Position numbers and translations under genes: made by a program. A stretch of 64,000 nt of DNA from Marasmius tenuissimus (Eukaryota; Basidiomycota; Agaricomycetes; Agaricales; Marasmiaceae): the NCBI GenBank assembly GCA_029532415.1, contig JAQOTA010000050.1, forward strand, positions 496,001 through 560,000, in the 5' to 3' direction. The notes beneath the pieces are model-generated. The model was not told the origin of the DNA and made no database searches. It was given only the letters and a program-made list of their open reading frames with translations. Position 1 is the first letter of the stretch; each line of letters begins with the position of its first letter. Shown piece after piece: positions 1 to 9,971 of the stretch.

Positions 1-1630
1 TACACAGATACTTGGTGAAGGTGGGGGTTCCAAATTTGAGTTTACGAGAAGTCAGTCTATTCTTGACACTTCCACTCAAAATATTGGTAAGCAATTGTGC
101 ACGACTCACCTGCCTTTTATATCCAACAGACTACTCCAAGCACTGAAATTTCGTGGATGGGAAACCAAAATTTTGCATAATCAGCATGTGGGAATGTTTT
201 TCCAAAAAAGCTCAATTTTTCTGGGTCCTTCCGGGTTCCCTCTGGTGCCTGTTTAGGTGTGTGTTTGACTTCAGGTCTGTGTACGTTCATTGAACTCTTT
301 ACATTAGTTTCCAGTTTCTCCAAGCTTGTCTTTATATCAGAATATTCACAAGGAATCACGACCAAGCAATCATTACATTGGTGCAGGCCTCATTAAGCCC
401 CTGTAGTATTCACCACGTGTGGTCTCATGATATCAGGGGTCCAGGAGATGACATTGGGCTCTAAGTGCTCTCTTATGAACCCAGTCAAGAATCCTCTCAT
501 GTACCTTCAAGCATACATGTAATCCCCCACTGTTTACATGTTAATGTAAGTGGTCTGCAGTCTGTCTTGAGCTGGGGCTTGGTGTGATGAATTATTAGCA
601 ATTGCAACAACATACCTAGCTTCCTGGAAGGACCCAAAACAACCTGGAAAATCTGTAATGACCCCAGAAGGATAGATTTGGTACCGCAGATAATTGAATA
701 TTATTTTTATTTCTATGGGCAAGGGAGTCCTTGGCCTGGTCAGAATCAAAAGTGAGGCCCCTGGAGGCAATTATTTTTGGGAAGTGAGTTCAACATCTGT
801 TGGGAGTACTATCAGAATGTTGCAATGACAATGATGAAAAACCACGTACCAGCATTCTGGAAAATCAATGAGCAAGGTCACCTCACAGCGTGAAAGGTAG
901 TGGATCATCAGACTTTCAAGGTATGGATCTGCTTGATTGAAGGTGTGATAGACTCTTCCAAGTGCAAAAGTTTCAGGGACCTGTATGGCAATGTTATAAG
1001 TAAATATACATGGTCCAGTAAAACATATGTACTTATTGCATTCAGAGCTTTGCCTTTGCAGCTGGAAAAACCAGCAGTAGCAGACTTCTTACTGGTAGCC
1101 TGGCTTGGGTGATAGCTGGCTTTACTTTCATTTTCTGCAGCACAAAATCTCATCTATACTGTACATACAACTGCTCACTGTCCACCATTGTTTCTTTGGC
1201 AATATTGTATGTACCATACTAGCATGGCTACCCATACAATCAAGTAATCACCCACTGTTCTTTTAGTCATGGCAGTGGCAATTCCACCAATTCAAAAAAC
1301 CCTGTCTGTAATGATATCATTGTAGAAGAGTCAAAGCTACCTGGAAATGTTAGCTACTTAGCTGTCACAGTCCTTATATGTATTAAAGGATGTTCTGATA
1401 CTTGGCTCAGCTTAGAAAACTAAGCCTGACCTGTGGGATGCACCTGAAGGTGTGGGAGACATGTGGGAAACAGGTAGGTGTCTAAGCAGAGATGTCAGAA
1501 ATCCCCCGCGGAACTGGGTCATACCCCCTGCACGCAAAATACCCCCCCCCCCCCCCCGAATGACTTACAGGGTCATATACCACGGGGGGGGACAGAAAAT
1601 CAGTCCGGGGGGGAAATTTAATATTTTCCC
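1..1630. other. CpG-poor stretch without a recognisable gene
   Basis: No coding region that I can assign. Short open stretches on both strands have no recognisable domain. The sequence is AT-leaning and CpG dinucleotides are scarce (fewer than ten in the first 840 bases by eye), unlike the gene-bearing parts further right but like the decayed Copia element at 21.4-31.4 kb. The likeliest reading is an old, formerly methylated repeat relic. That is inference, as no LTR, TIR or transposase motif is visible. Confidence 0.35.
1542..1557. repeat. 16-bp poly-C tract beside further G/C runs
   Basis: An uninterrupted run of 16 C is followed within 80 bp by runs of 7-8 G. The G/C-run block (about 1500-1620) lies exactly where homology to the DUF6533 family begins, so it marks the truncation point of the copy that follows. 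Homopolymers of this length are also prone to sequencing error. Confidence 0.8.
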
Positions 1631-1635
1631 ATTTG

Positions 1636-2544
1636 GACACTCATATTTTCCTGGGTGCTGGATCTCGTGCTTTGTCTTGTTTAGCTCGTTCTTGAACACT
1701 ATTGGATGTGAGTCCAACTCTTGACATTTCCCCTCGTGATTGCCTGCAAGTGATCTCCTGTAGTTGCCACACCCCCGCTACCCGGGCTTCGTGGCTGTTT
1801 CATTTCCGGTGGAAGTGACATGCTGTATCTGTGCTGGGTCTTATTAATGGTGTACGACACTGGTGCTTTAATGTTCTCCCTTGCAAGTTATGCCGCGACC
1901 AAATGACGGTCATGCACAGGTACTCTGATAATGATACTTATTCCTGGGATCTCGGCTTGTGTGTCACCTGTGAATTCTTATACGATGGCTTACTCACCCG
2001 AGGGCCGTAGTCCGAATAGGTGGGAAGTCTGAGCTGTATAAGGCCGTATATCGAGATGGTGAGTCACAGACTCCTAGCTACAATTGTTCCGGCCATCTGC
2101 CTCAATACTGACACCGTTTCATAATCTACTACTACCTCAACTTCAGTGAATACTCTGATATCATTGTCAAGCATTCAGCGAGAGGACTAACGCTTCACTT
2201 CCTTCAGTGGTTTCCCTTGTCAACGTGGTTGTGATTTTGACTCTTTCCGTCGGTCTCGATTGATTGCACAGTCAGACTTAAACTGACAGTCACCTCCCTC
2301 AGCGCGATTTTGTGCACTTGTTATCTTCGTGCGTAAGCTTTACTTGTCTCAACGAGCTACCCTACACTTAAAACCCGCCCGTAGCTTCGAGCGGGTACTT
2401 CACTCGGTCCTGACAAGCCATGCTATTCTTCATATTCGACGCGTCAGTTCGTTGGATCCTACAATTTCCACGATTGATATGATGGAATTCGACGAAACTT
2501 ACGTCAATAATCGACGGATTGATCCCGACTCTGCCAGTACATGA
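1636..2544 (+). pseudogene. DUF6533 family copy 1, 5'-truncated relic
   Basis: Counterparts of exons 6 to 13 of the intact paralogs (9972-11585, 17438-19043, 43269-44844) are present in order. They include part of the exon-6 membrane segment (GCWISCFVLF, about 1650-1705), the exon encoding GGSDMLYLCWVLLMVYDT (about 1810-1855), the IPGISA exon near 1945 and the last exon ending at the TGA near 2544 (ERVLHSVLTSHAILHIRR). Exons 1 to 5, including the DUF6533 domain itself, are missing. The acceptor before the IIYY exon and the donor after the VVILTL exon have lost their consensus bases. It cannot make the family protein. Confidence 0.75.
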
Positions 2545-2775
2545 TTGTCGACCGTGGTCCAAAAGAAGTTTTCTGAAGAACCAAGCCTCATTCCCTTGAA
2601 TAAAAGTAGACGTTGACAATGATTATAGATCGAGTCTTGATGTTCCTCGCGCCGGCAGAACCGAACGTGATCTGAACGTCTCCACGCAACGCCAATGAAC
2701 CTGAATCGGAACGTACTGGTCGCTGCCCTGACACTGTTAGATGGGTTTCAACCCAACGAATCATTAAAATACGGG

Positions 2776-3054
2776 TTAGGGTGGCGGAGATTCTCTTCTA
2801 ACACTACTCAAATTGTCTTTTTTGTTATCTCTCCTACGTTTTAGCGGGTTTTTGTTGGCGTGCAGGCGAATAAACGCGCATACCCAGGATAGCCTCACCG
2901 AATGGTCATGCCAGCGTAGAAACGCCAACCTCGCTCCTCCAACCACCTCCGATGTTGCGTTACGCTCCTTATACTGCATCTTGGTCATAACCTTGTTTGA
3001 CATTGGAAGTCTGGCCGACGTTCTGTCCGCCAACAAAGAACGTGCACGACTCCT
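2776..3054 (-). pseudogene. family A (one-TM extracellular protein) fragment, left of Copia-1
   Basis: The minus strand encodes FFVGGQNVGQT and, in another frame, MQYKERNATSEVVGG. These match FFVDGQDVGQTFDV and MQYKEHNATLKVVGG of the intact paralog at 49234-50843. The frame change between the two blocks and the degraded sequence after them show that this copy was already broken or has decayed since. It is cut at 3054 by the Copia-1 LTR and homology resumes at 9146 on the far side, so this is the interrupted target gene. Confidence 0.75.
3050..3054. repeat. target-site duplication CTCCT, left copy of Copia-1
   Basis: The five bases CTCCT directly before the LTR at 3055 are repeated at 9146-9150 directly after the LTR ending at 9145. 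A 5-bp duplication is the normal size for Ty1/copia integrase. Confidence 0.92.
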
Positions 3055-3313
3055 TGTTGAGGCAGAGGTCCTGCCCACGCAGTGGCAGCATGGGACAGAC
3101 TAGCTCACCTGGAGATAGGCTTAAGAGGCAGCAACGAGAGTAGTAAAAGTACTGGTATTGCATGTAGATACAGAGCTACTTATATACTATACAGGTGTGG
3201 CTGTAGCTACTATAACGGGAGTGACTAGGAATAGCATAGATCATAGTGAAACGATTGAAGCATAGATGCGGCCCGATACAACGGTCCATATATCTGGGAG
3301 TCCGGATTCAACA
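3055..3313 (-). repeat. Copia-1 LTR (3' LTR of the element)
   Basis: 259 bp, starting TGTTGA and ending TCAACA in window orientation. It is identical to 8887-9145 except for one base, where TATATCTGGG here is TATATCCGGG in the other copy. That is a C/T difference within a CpG. Confidence 0.95.
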
Positions 3314-3322
3314 CTCCCCCTC
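3314..3322 (-). other. Copia-1 polypurine tract
   Basis: On the minus strand GAGGGGGAG lies immediately before the 3' LTR. This is the expected plus-strand DNA primer site for reverse transcription. Copia-2 has the same nine bases at 21911-21919. Confidence 0.85.
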
Positions 3323-3354
3323 GCTAAGTGCGGCACAAGTAGAGCACGAAGCGT

Positions 3355-6300
3355 CTATTCGGACGAATAAAATTCAAGTCCAAGATGTTCTCTAAAAGCG
3401 GAGAACTTGACATGACCCAAATTCTTGGTGAACATGTCCGCAGGATTGTAGGCACCGTCAATAAAGAAAAGATCGACCTTGCGGTCTGAAACACATTCAC
3501 GGATGTAATGGTAGCGAATATCAATGTGTTTGGTGCGACGTTCTTGAACTGGGTTGGAGGCGATGAAAATCGAGCCTTGATTGTCTCCACATATGGGTAC
3601 AGGAGTCATATCAATCCCAAGTTCAGAGAGTAACTGTCTAATCCACACAGCTTGACGACTACAGTCAGATAGCGCCATGTATTCAGCTTCAGTGGATGAA
3701 AGCGCAACAGTCTTCTGGGCGCGTGATTGCCAACAGAAGATGCCACCTGCCAATTTGAAGAAATAGCCCGTGATCGACCGACGTTTAATAGGATCAGCAG
3801 CCCAATCAGAGTCAGTGAATGCTAATAAACCTCCGTCAGAGGCTCCATCATAGACCAATGCATAGTCTGGAGTTCCTGCAAGATAGCGACAAATATAAAG
3901 CGCCTTCTTTAGGTGATCCTCCGATGGATTAGCAGAGAATTGAGAAAGCTTTGTAACAGCGTAGGCAATATCTGGACGAGTGCCAAGCATGATATACAGA
4001 AGCGATCCAATCACTGATTGATATCAAGCGCGACGTTCGGGATCAACAGGACCTTCGTTGGGTTGTGGAATATAGCCGGCGGGAAGAGGAGTATCAGCTG
4101 CTTTTGCATTCTGCATGCCAAATCGCTTCAAGACCTTCTTCAAGTATTCAGTCTGGTCAAGAAGGATCTTACGGCCTTTGCGACGAATACGCATGCGCAA
4201 GAACTCTTTAACTTCTCCAGGATCACGGCATTCCCAACGAGCCATAAACTCGGCTTTCTTCTTTTCGACAAAGGCTTTGTTGGGTCCAAGGAATAATGCA
4301 TCGTCAACATAGATCAAAGCGATACATTCTTCACCAGTCTCACGATCTTTGCAGATGAAGAGACCTGCATCAGAAGTTAAGCGTTTAAAGCCCATTACTT
4401 TCATGGACGAGCTGAGAGCACGCCACCACTCAAGAGCGGCTTGCTTCAGTCCATATAATGCACGGCGAAGGCGATAGACTTTGCCTTCCTGACCCTTAAC
4501 CTTGAAACCTTCAGGTTGATCCATATAGATCTCTTCCTTAAGTTCGCCATAAAGGAAGGCGTTCTTCACATCCAATGCCTGAATGTGCCAGTTTTTGAGA
4601 GCTGCAAGTGCGAGCATCATCCGTACAGTTTCAAACCGTACAACTGGTGAGAAGATCTCATCAAAGTCAACTCCTTCGACCTGAGAGAAACCTTTGGCAA
4701 CAAGTCGAGCTTTCTTTCGACCATCTGACTTAACATCAAACACCCATCTGTTTTTGACAGCCTTGCGACCTTTAGGTAGGTCAACCAATTCGAAGACCTT
4801 GCGCTTGCGAAGAGCCTCTAGTTCATCGCGGCAAGCGGCCTTCCATTCTCTCTGCTGCTCAACTGGCAGCTTCAGTATGTCACGGAGAGTCCACTCTCGA
4901 ACGTTAGACATATCGGTGAGGTCATCGTGAATGGGAACTGCCCGATTTAACAGATAAATCACGAAACCTACTCCCCCTTCCTGGGATAATTGTTGCACTA
5001 AGCTATCGGGCTGACTCCCCCTGGAGTTACACATGGTAGACAGACTGGCACGATTAGTCCCAGGAACTTTTCTGGGTCTGCCTCTCCTACGAGTAGTAGG
5101 CGGATCCATGGGTTCTCTATCACCCGTGGCATCTCTCCATGTAGAATTTTTCTCCATATCACGCACAATGCGCAAGGGATTATTTGGGTCTCGTTGTTCA
5201 CCAAATACGTTATCAGGTTGCTTAGTACCCGTCCGTTTCCTGCCTGAACGCCTTGGCGGCGGAGACTGCTCTTTACCACCCACTGGTGTAGGTGGCCTGG
5301 GAGGCTGGAACGGAGGATCAGGACCAGAGTGTTGACGTTCACCCTGAGGTACAGTACCATCTCCATCATCGTCATGCGGAGATTCCGATCGCTTTGGAAG
5401 GTTCTCGGGAGGATATAGATCGTCATCAGACGAATCATCATCACTATCCGAAGAGAAGTTGGGATTTTCACCCAATACCGGCGGTATTTCAGGGATTTCA
5501 CCCACCGGGGTAAAGCCACGCGGTTTCTTATCAGAACACTTCGGGAACAAATTTTCATCGAACAGAGCAGTAGCGCTTTTGAAGATAGCATTATTGGACA
5601 TCTTCATAAAGACATATCCTTTCATGCCTTCCTGAAAACCGATGAAGGTCATCAGTTCCGAACGCGGAGATAACTTATTAACTCGACGCTTTTCCGGAAT
5701 AAACGCATACGCTGCACATCCGAATACTCGAAGATCCGAAACATCCGGTGCACTGCCATGCAACTTCTCATGCGGAGTCAACCAACGTAAACGCTGGGAC
5801 GGCGTCCGATTGTGAAGTACAACGGCGTGCAATATACAGAATTCCCACCAAGAAGGTGGAAGACAAGCATCAAAGCGAAGAGCTTGAGCTTTCTCGACAA
5901 TGGTCCGATTGAACCGTTCTGCACGACCATTCTGTTCCGGCGTATATGGAATGCTGGTCAGAATTTTGATACCGTGCTCCTTTAGTACATCATCGAAGAC
6001 ATGCGATTTGTACTCTCCCCCTCCATCGGACATCCATTCCTTAATATCAACACCGAATTGCACCTTTACCATAGCGATAAAGTCACGGAGCAACTTGACA
6101 GAGTCAGATTTGCGTCGCATGAGCATTGTCCAGCCATGTGAAGTACAGTCGTCGACAAACGACATATACCATTTGTATTTGTGGTACGACTCAGTGGGGA
6201 ATTGTTTGAGGTCGGAGTGGATTTTCTCGAAGGGTTTCGAGGCACGGGTAGTGGAGTCAGGGAACGATCTGGAGTGCATCTTTCCTTCTGCACATCCTCG

Positions 6301-8556
6301 GCATAATCGGGTTTTCTTCGGTTTTTGGTCGAATTCCGGGAAGTTCTTAGTATGCTTCCGAGCTTTATCCAGAGCCTTGTCTGAACAATGTCCGAAACGT
6401 CTGTGTAGAACCTTGTAGTCAACTTTATCCATCGTTGACTTGGCCATTAAGCTTCGAGCAGAGGCTTTCTGCGAGCTAACCCAAAAAATGGTTTGACCAG
6501 GCGTGAGCGGGTAAGATACCAATGACTGGCGTCGACCCTTATTATAAAAAGCCAATTTGCTAGACGATCCGCGTACTTGCAGACCACCTTGCAAGAATTC
6601 TCCGAGAGAGAGAAGTCGAATTGACAAAAGTGGAACATAATAGACAGGATAGAGTCGCGTAATGCGTTCCTCCATACGACCGTCAGATCCTTCAACAGAA
6701 TGACTGATGAACACAGTCCCTTTCCCCTTAATTTGAATAGGGTTGTCCTTGTTCGCGGTATTTAGCTGCGGTCCATTGTTCATGGGTTCATACTCGGCAA
6801 AATCTTCGAGATCATAAGTAAAGTGCGATGAAGCACCCGAATCGACGATCCACTCTTGCGAGCTTCCAGTCGCCTTCTTTCCCTTACAATCAGCACATGT
6901 GGCAAAGTGATCACCAATAAATTGCGCATATTTCATACGGGACACGATATTCGAACTACTACGTTTAGAAGCGGCTAGTAAAGCGGCGCACTGTAGGTTC
7001 GTATCAGTGTTAGAAGAAAGACTGAGATAAGGCACTTGCCTGTCATCGTCAGATTCCTCAGATCCGATGGAGACAGAATCGTACTCAACATCGTCGGAAA
7101 AACCAGCGGCATCTGCGATCTCGCTGTCAACATCCATGGCACTTCCACTCGCGATTTCCGTACGCAAAGAATCGTTAACAGCGTTCAACGCAATACGATC
7201 CTCACGCTCAGAGTCGGAGTCCTCATAGAAGGAATCATAGAGGTCATAAACCTTCTCGACGCTCTTAGCACGCTTTGCAGGTGGAGCAGTGGAGGAGGGA
7301 CCATCAATACGATGCTTTAGGGAGGAAGAGGAGGCAGCCGCATATCCCTGTTCCATAGGTTCAAGGACGTGGGCATACTTGGGAATACCAAGACGATCGG
7401 CAAGACTGCGAGCAGCCTGAGCATTCTCAAAAACAGTACCACCAGAGGTAGCACCGGAGAAACGCTGCATGTGGAGTGGGTCCCGGGATCGGTCCGCGGG
7501 ATGTACGACGGATGGAGTATCAGGAACGATGGGGGGTGAGGAGATGGACAAATGAGAGAGGGAAGCGATGTGAGAATGACCCTTGTGAGAGGAATCACCC
7601 TTGTTGTCCTGAGAATCACCCTTCTTCTTCCTGCCACGTCGGTTGTTCTTCTTCTTCTGGTCGTTGTCGTTATTAGACTGGTTGTTATTGTTAGACGACG
7701 ACGAAGGAGGATTAGACTGCTGGTTAAACTTCGGGTCTTTGTCCTTCTTCTTGACAGAAGAGATGCGTGACGCGAGAGGAGCGGGTTTCCGAGCTTCGTA
7801 GTGGTTAATGACAGCATCACGAGCCACTTCGAAAGTAAGTTCAGCTGGCGAGTTACCATTGGTTGCGAATTCACGAGCGTTGGCCCATGACTGCGGAATA
7901 ATGGAGAGGAGGAGCATGGCTTTGACGAGGGTAGGGAGTTCGATCTGAGCTTCAGAAAGTTGGCCGAATAGAAGTTCAAGTCTGGCAATCTCGGGAACGG
8001 GGTTACCACCGGACAAACGAAACTCCATGACCGACTTGAAGTCAGCCCAAACAGACACAGATGTCTGTTGACCATAACGAGTCTTGATCTTCTCCCAAGC
8101 GAGCGCAGCCGTATCGTCATCCTCGATAATATTCTGCACGGCAATGGTGGTGGTGGCACGTAGTGCACCCATGGCCTTGAATTCATACTTCTTCCAACGT
8201 CGATGGTCCTTCTCGTACCTGAGATAATCCTTCTCGTACCTTTCCAAATCCTTAGCATACTGCTCAAGGTCCCTGCCATACTGCTGCATCTGCTCATCGG
8301 TAGGGGAGACTGTCTCTGTACGTCGAGTAGCTTCTCCACCTTCACGAGCAGGAATAGTGACAGTGCGAGTAGTTGGCTTGGGTTCTACTGGTTCTTTAGG
8401 TTTCTCGGGTTCATCAGGTTCAGGATCGTCGTTGGTGTAGTGGTCGTAGAACTCGTTGATCATGGCATAGGTTCCAAGACCCTTGGACCACTTTCGCCAG
8501 TTGACACCGCTGAAGACCTCAACGGTGGGAATGAGGGTAGACATAACAGGAGCCAT
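3355..8556 (-). pseudogene. Copia-1 Gag-Pol polyprotein with one in-frame TGA
   Basis: A single frame of 1734 codons runs from the ATG at 8556 (MAPVMSTLIP) to the TAG at 3355, broken only by TGA at 4024-4026. Order: Gag (8556 to about 7600) with a Lys/Arg/Asn-rich basic stretch but no CCHC zinc knuckle; aspartic protease (WIVDSGASSHF near 6850); pre-integrase zinc finger; integrase with catalytic D, D and E in SDLK, SDGGGE and GRAERF (about 6220-5900); reverse transcriptase with YVDD near 4300; RNase H with DSDW, TEAEYMAL and DNQG (3850-3550). The stop separates RT from RNase H; aligned with related elements the position is probably a former CGA. Longer open sequence upstream of 8556 uses a non-ATG codon and is not needed. 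Functional only if the stop is read through or is a sequencing error. Confidence 0.9.
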
Positions 8557-8872
8557 AGCGATCTGGAGATAGGAAAACAACGATCAGCATAGGTTCATCA
8601 TCATAGGCAATGATAAAAGAAATCACTGCACGATCAATGGCAACAGCCATCAACCGTTGTTGAGGACATGATCCATCATCGTCAAACATCAATGAAGATG
8701 TCGACTTCACAGGTCCAGAACCGGTGTTAACGGTCTGCCCATCACGACAGCGATCAAGCAGTCATGATGGTTATCGAGTGCAACGACCACAATAGCGCAT
8801 CATCATAGGCAGCACTCAGTAAAGGTGCACATCCTAGAGAGCTTGCCATCGCAGGGCACATCGATAGGGCAC

Positions 8873-8886
8873 CGGGGCCCATAACC
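8873..8886 (-). other. Copia-1 primer binding site (half tRNA-iMet type)
   Basis: Directly next to the 5' LTR, the minus strand reads GGTTATGGGCCCCG, so the plus strand reads CGGGGCCCATAACC. This equals the anticodon stem-loop of eukaryotic initiator tRNA-Met (GGGCCCAUAACC, CAU anticodon) and not the tRNA 3' end. Drosophila copia and yeast Ty5 prime from such an internal half-tRNA. Confidence 0.8.
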
Positions 8887-9145
8887 TGTTGAGGCAGAGG
8901 TCCTGCCCACGCAGTGGCAGCATGGGACAGACTAGCTCACCTGGAGATAGGCTTAAGAGGCAGCAACGAGAGTAGTAAAAGTACTGGTATTGCATGTAGA
9001 TACAGAGCTACTTATATACTATACAGGTGTGGCTGTAGCTACTATAACGGGAGTGACTAGGAATAGCATAGATCATAGTGAAACGATTGAAGCATAGATG
9101 CGGCCCGATACAACGGTCCATATATCCGGGAGTCCGGATTCAACA
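8887..9145 (-). repeat. Copia-1 LTR (5' LTR of the element)
   Basis: 259 bp, TGTTGA...TCAACA, one base different from 3055-3313. It is followed by CTCCT, the right copy of the target duplication. As the 5' LTR in element orientation it should carry the promoter. The 330-bp leader between it and the Gag ATG (8557-8886) holds no other feature beyond the primer site. Confidence 0.95.
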
Positions 9146-9200
9146 CTCCTTTCTGCCGGCGCCATACGTGTAGATTGCCATTCGCCATGCCGCTTGAGGC
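9146..9200 (-). pseudogene. family A fragment, right of Copia-1
   Basis: After the LTR the sequence TTCTGCCGGCGCCATACGTG resumes the family A coding frame. It matches TTCCTGCCGGCGCCATACAC near 50605 in the intact paralog. The match fades after about 50 bp. Together with 2776-3054 it shows the insertion site lay in the exon encoding the FFVDGQ...YGAG region. Confidence 0.7.
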
Positions 9201-9397
9201 TCCATTTGAGACACAAGAGGTGGACTAATAACTCGGGGGGTTGAACAGTCGTTCGTTTCATCGCAATGCAGTGAGAACAACCCAAGGGCCGAGGCCTCAT
9301 GATATGATCGAATATCAAGAATGGTGTAGAGAGTATGATTAGGTTTGTAGGTCGATAGTCATGATGTAAAGTCGCCGTTTTCTCTATTCCGTGAGGC

Positions 9398-9645
9398 AGT
9401 CCCATGGCTTTTTGCACGAGCTCCAGCACTCCTAGTCTGCCTAGCACGTTTTGCAGTCAGTTGCCCTTCGAAGCTATTACCTCAATTACACACCTCCGTC
9501 TCCCACACCTCAGCCCACTGATTCTGAAGGGCAGTGGCTCCAATTGCGAGTCACGCTGGCAATCAATGTCCTCGAAATGGGGTTTGATCTTTTCGCCCGA
9601 GGAGACCGGGAGCAATGCTGTCGACAAGGACATCTGCACTCTTTT
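9398..9645 (-). pseudogene. GT15 mannosyltransferase remnant
   Basis: Two blocks match the intact gene at 53953-55613 on the same strand. Around 9398-9450 the match is to its last exon (CACGAGCTCCAGCACTCCTAGTC against CAGGAGCTCCAGCGGTCGTAGTC, shown in window orientation over the shared core). Around 9528-9640 it is to the exon encoding the RWGDAPVHSI to HFFEDIGY region. Frames are lost and the other exons are missing. Its position beside a family A fragment repeats the gene order seen at 51978-55613. Confidence 0.65.
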
Positions 9646-9927
9646 ACCACAAAAGGAGATCTCTTTCCCTTCCTTCCTTACCATCATGTCGCCGAGATGA
9701 AAAGTGCTTCTCCTTCTTGAACCTCGGCACAACAAAATCTCGGACCTTTGAGGCTGAATGTCCTTCGAAATCTTCATACTCAACGATCTAAGCACGTGTC
9801 CAAAGAAAACAAAAATCACAACCTAAGGAATAGAGAGGAATGGTGACCCAAGTTGATTCATCTATCAGATCATCTTCTCAGAGTAGTCTTCTGTGGTTTT
9901 GATATCTAGATTTTCATCCGAAAGTCT

Positions 9928-9933
9928 TATAAG
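9928..9933 (+). promoter_or_regulatory. TATAAG box of DUF6533 copy 2
   Basis: TCTTATAAG lies 44 bases before the ATG at 9972. The same TATAAG stands 45 and 55 bases before the ATGs of the intact paralogs at 17438 and 43269, so it is conserved between copies and is the best candidate TATA element. Confidence 0.55.
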
Positions 9934-9971
9934 CAGCTAATTTTGCTTGGTTTTGTCAGGACACCTGGACA

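Larger units (their letters stand above)
3055..9145 (-). mobile_element. Copia-1: near-complete Ty1/copia LTR retrotransposon
   Basis: The element has two 259-bp LTRs (3055-3313, 8887-9145) that differ at a single position, a perfect CTCCT target duplication, a primer binding site next to the 5' LTR, a polypurine tract next to the 3' LTR and one long Gag-Pol frame, all on the minus strand. The LTR ends form the inverted repeat TGTTGA/TCAACA. One base difference in 259 means insertion was recent. The only visible coding defect is a TGA at 4024-4026. It has landed inside a family A gene copy. Confidence 0.95.

Noticed and set aside
5033..5335. Plus-strand open frames within 4.0-8.6 kb and 23.9-29.6 kb
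   Set aside because: They lie antisense to the Copia polyproteins and have no domain or codon pattern of their own.
7317..8345. Long minus-strand open frame of 342 codons
   Set aside because: It is an alternate frame inside Copia-1 Gag with skewed composition and no domain; a shadow of the real frame.
3055..9145. Two separate solo LTRs flanking unrelated DNA
   Set aside because: Primer site, polypurine tract, Gag-Pol in the right orientation and an exact target duplication show one complete element.
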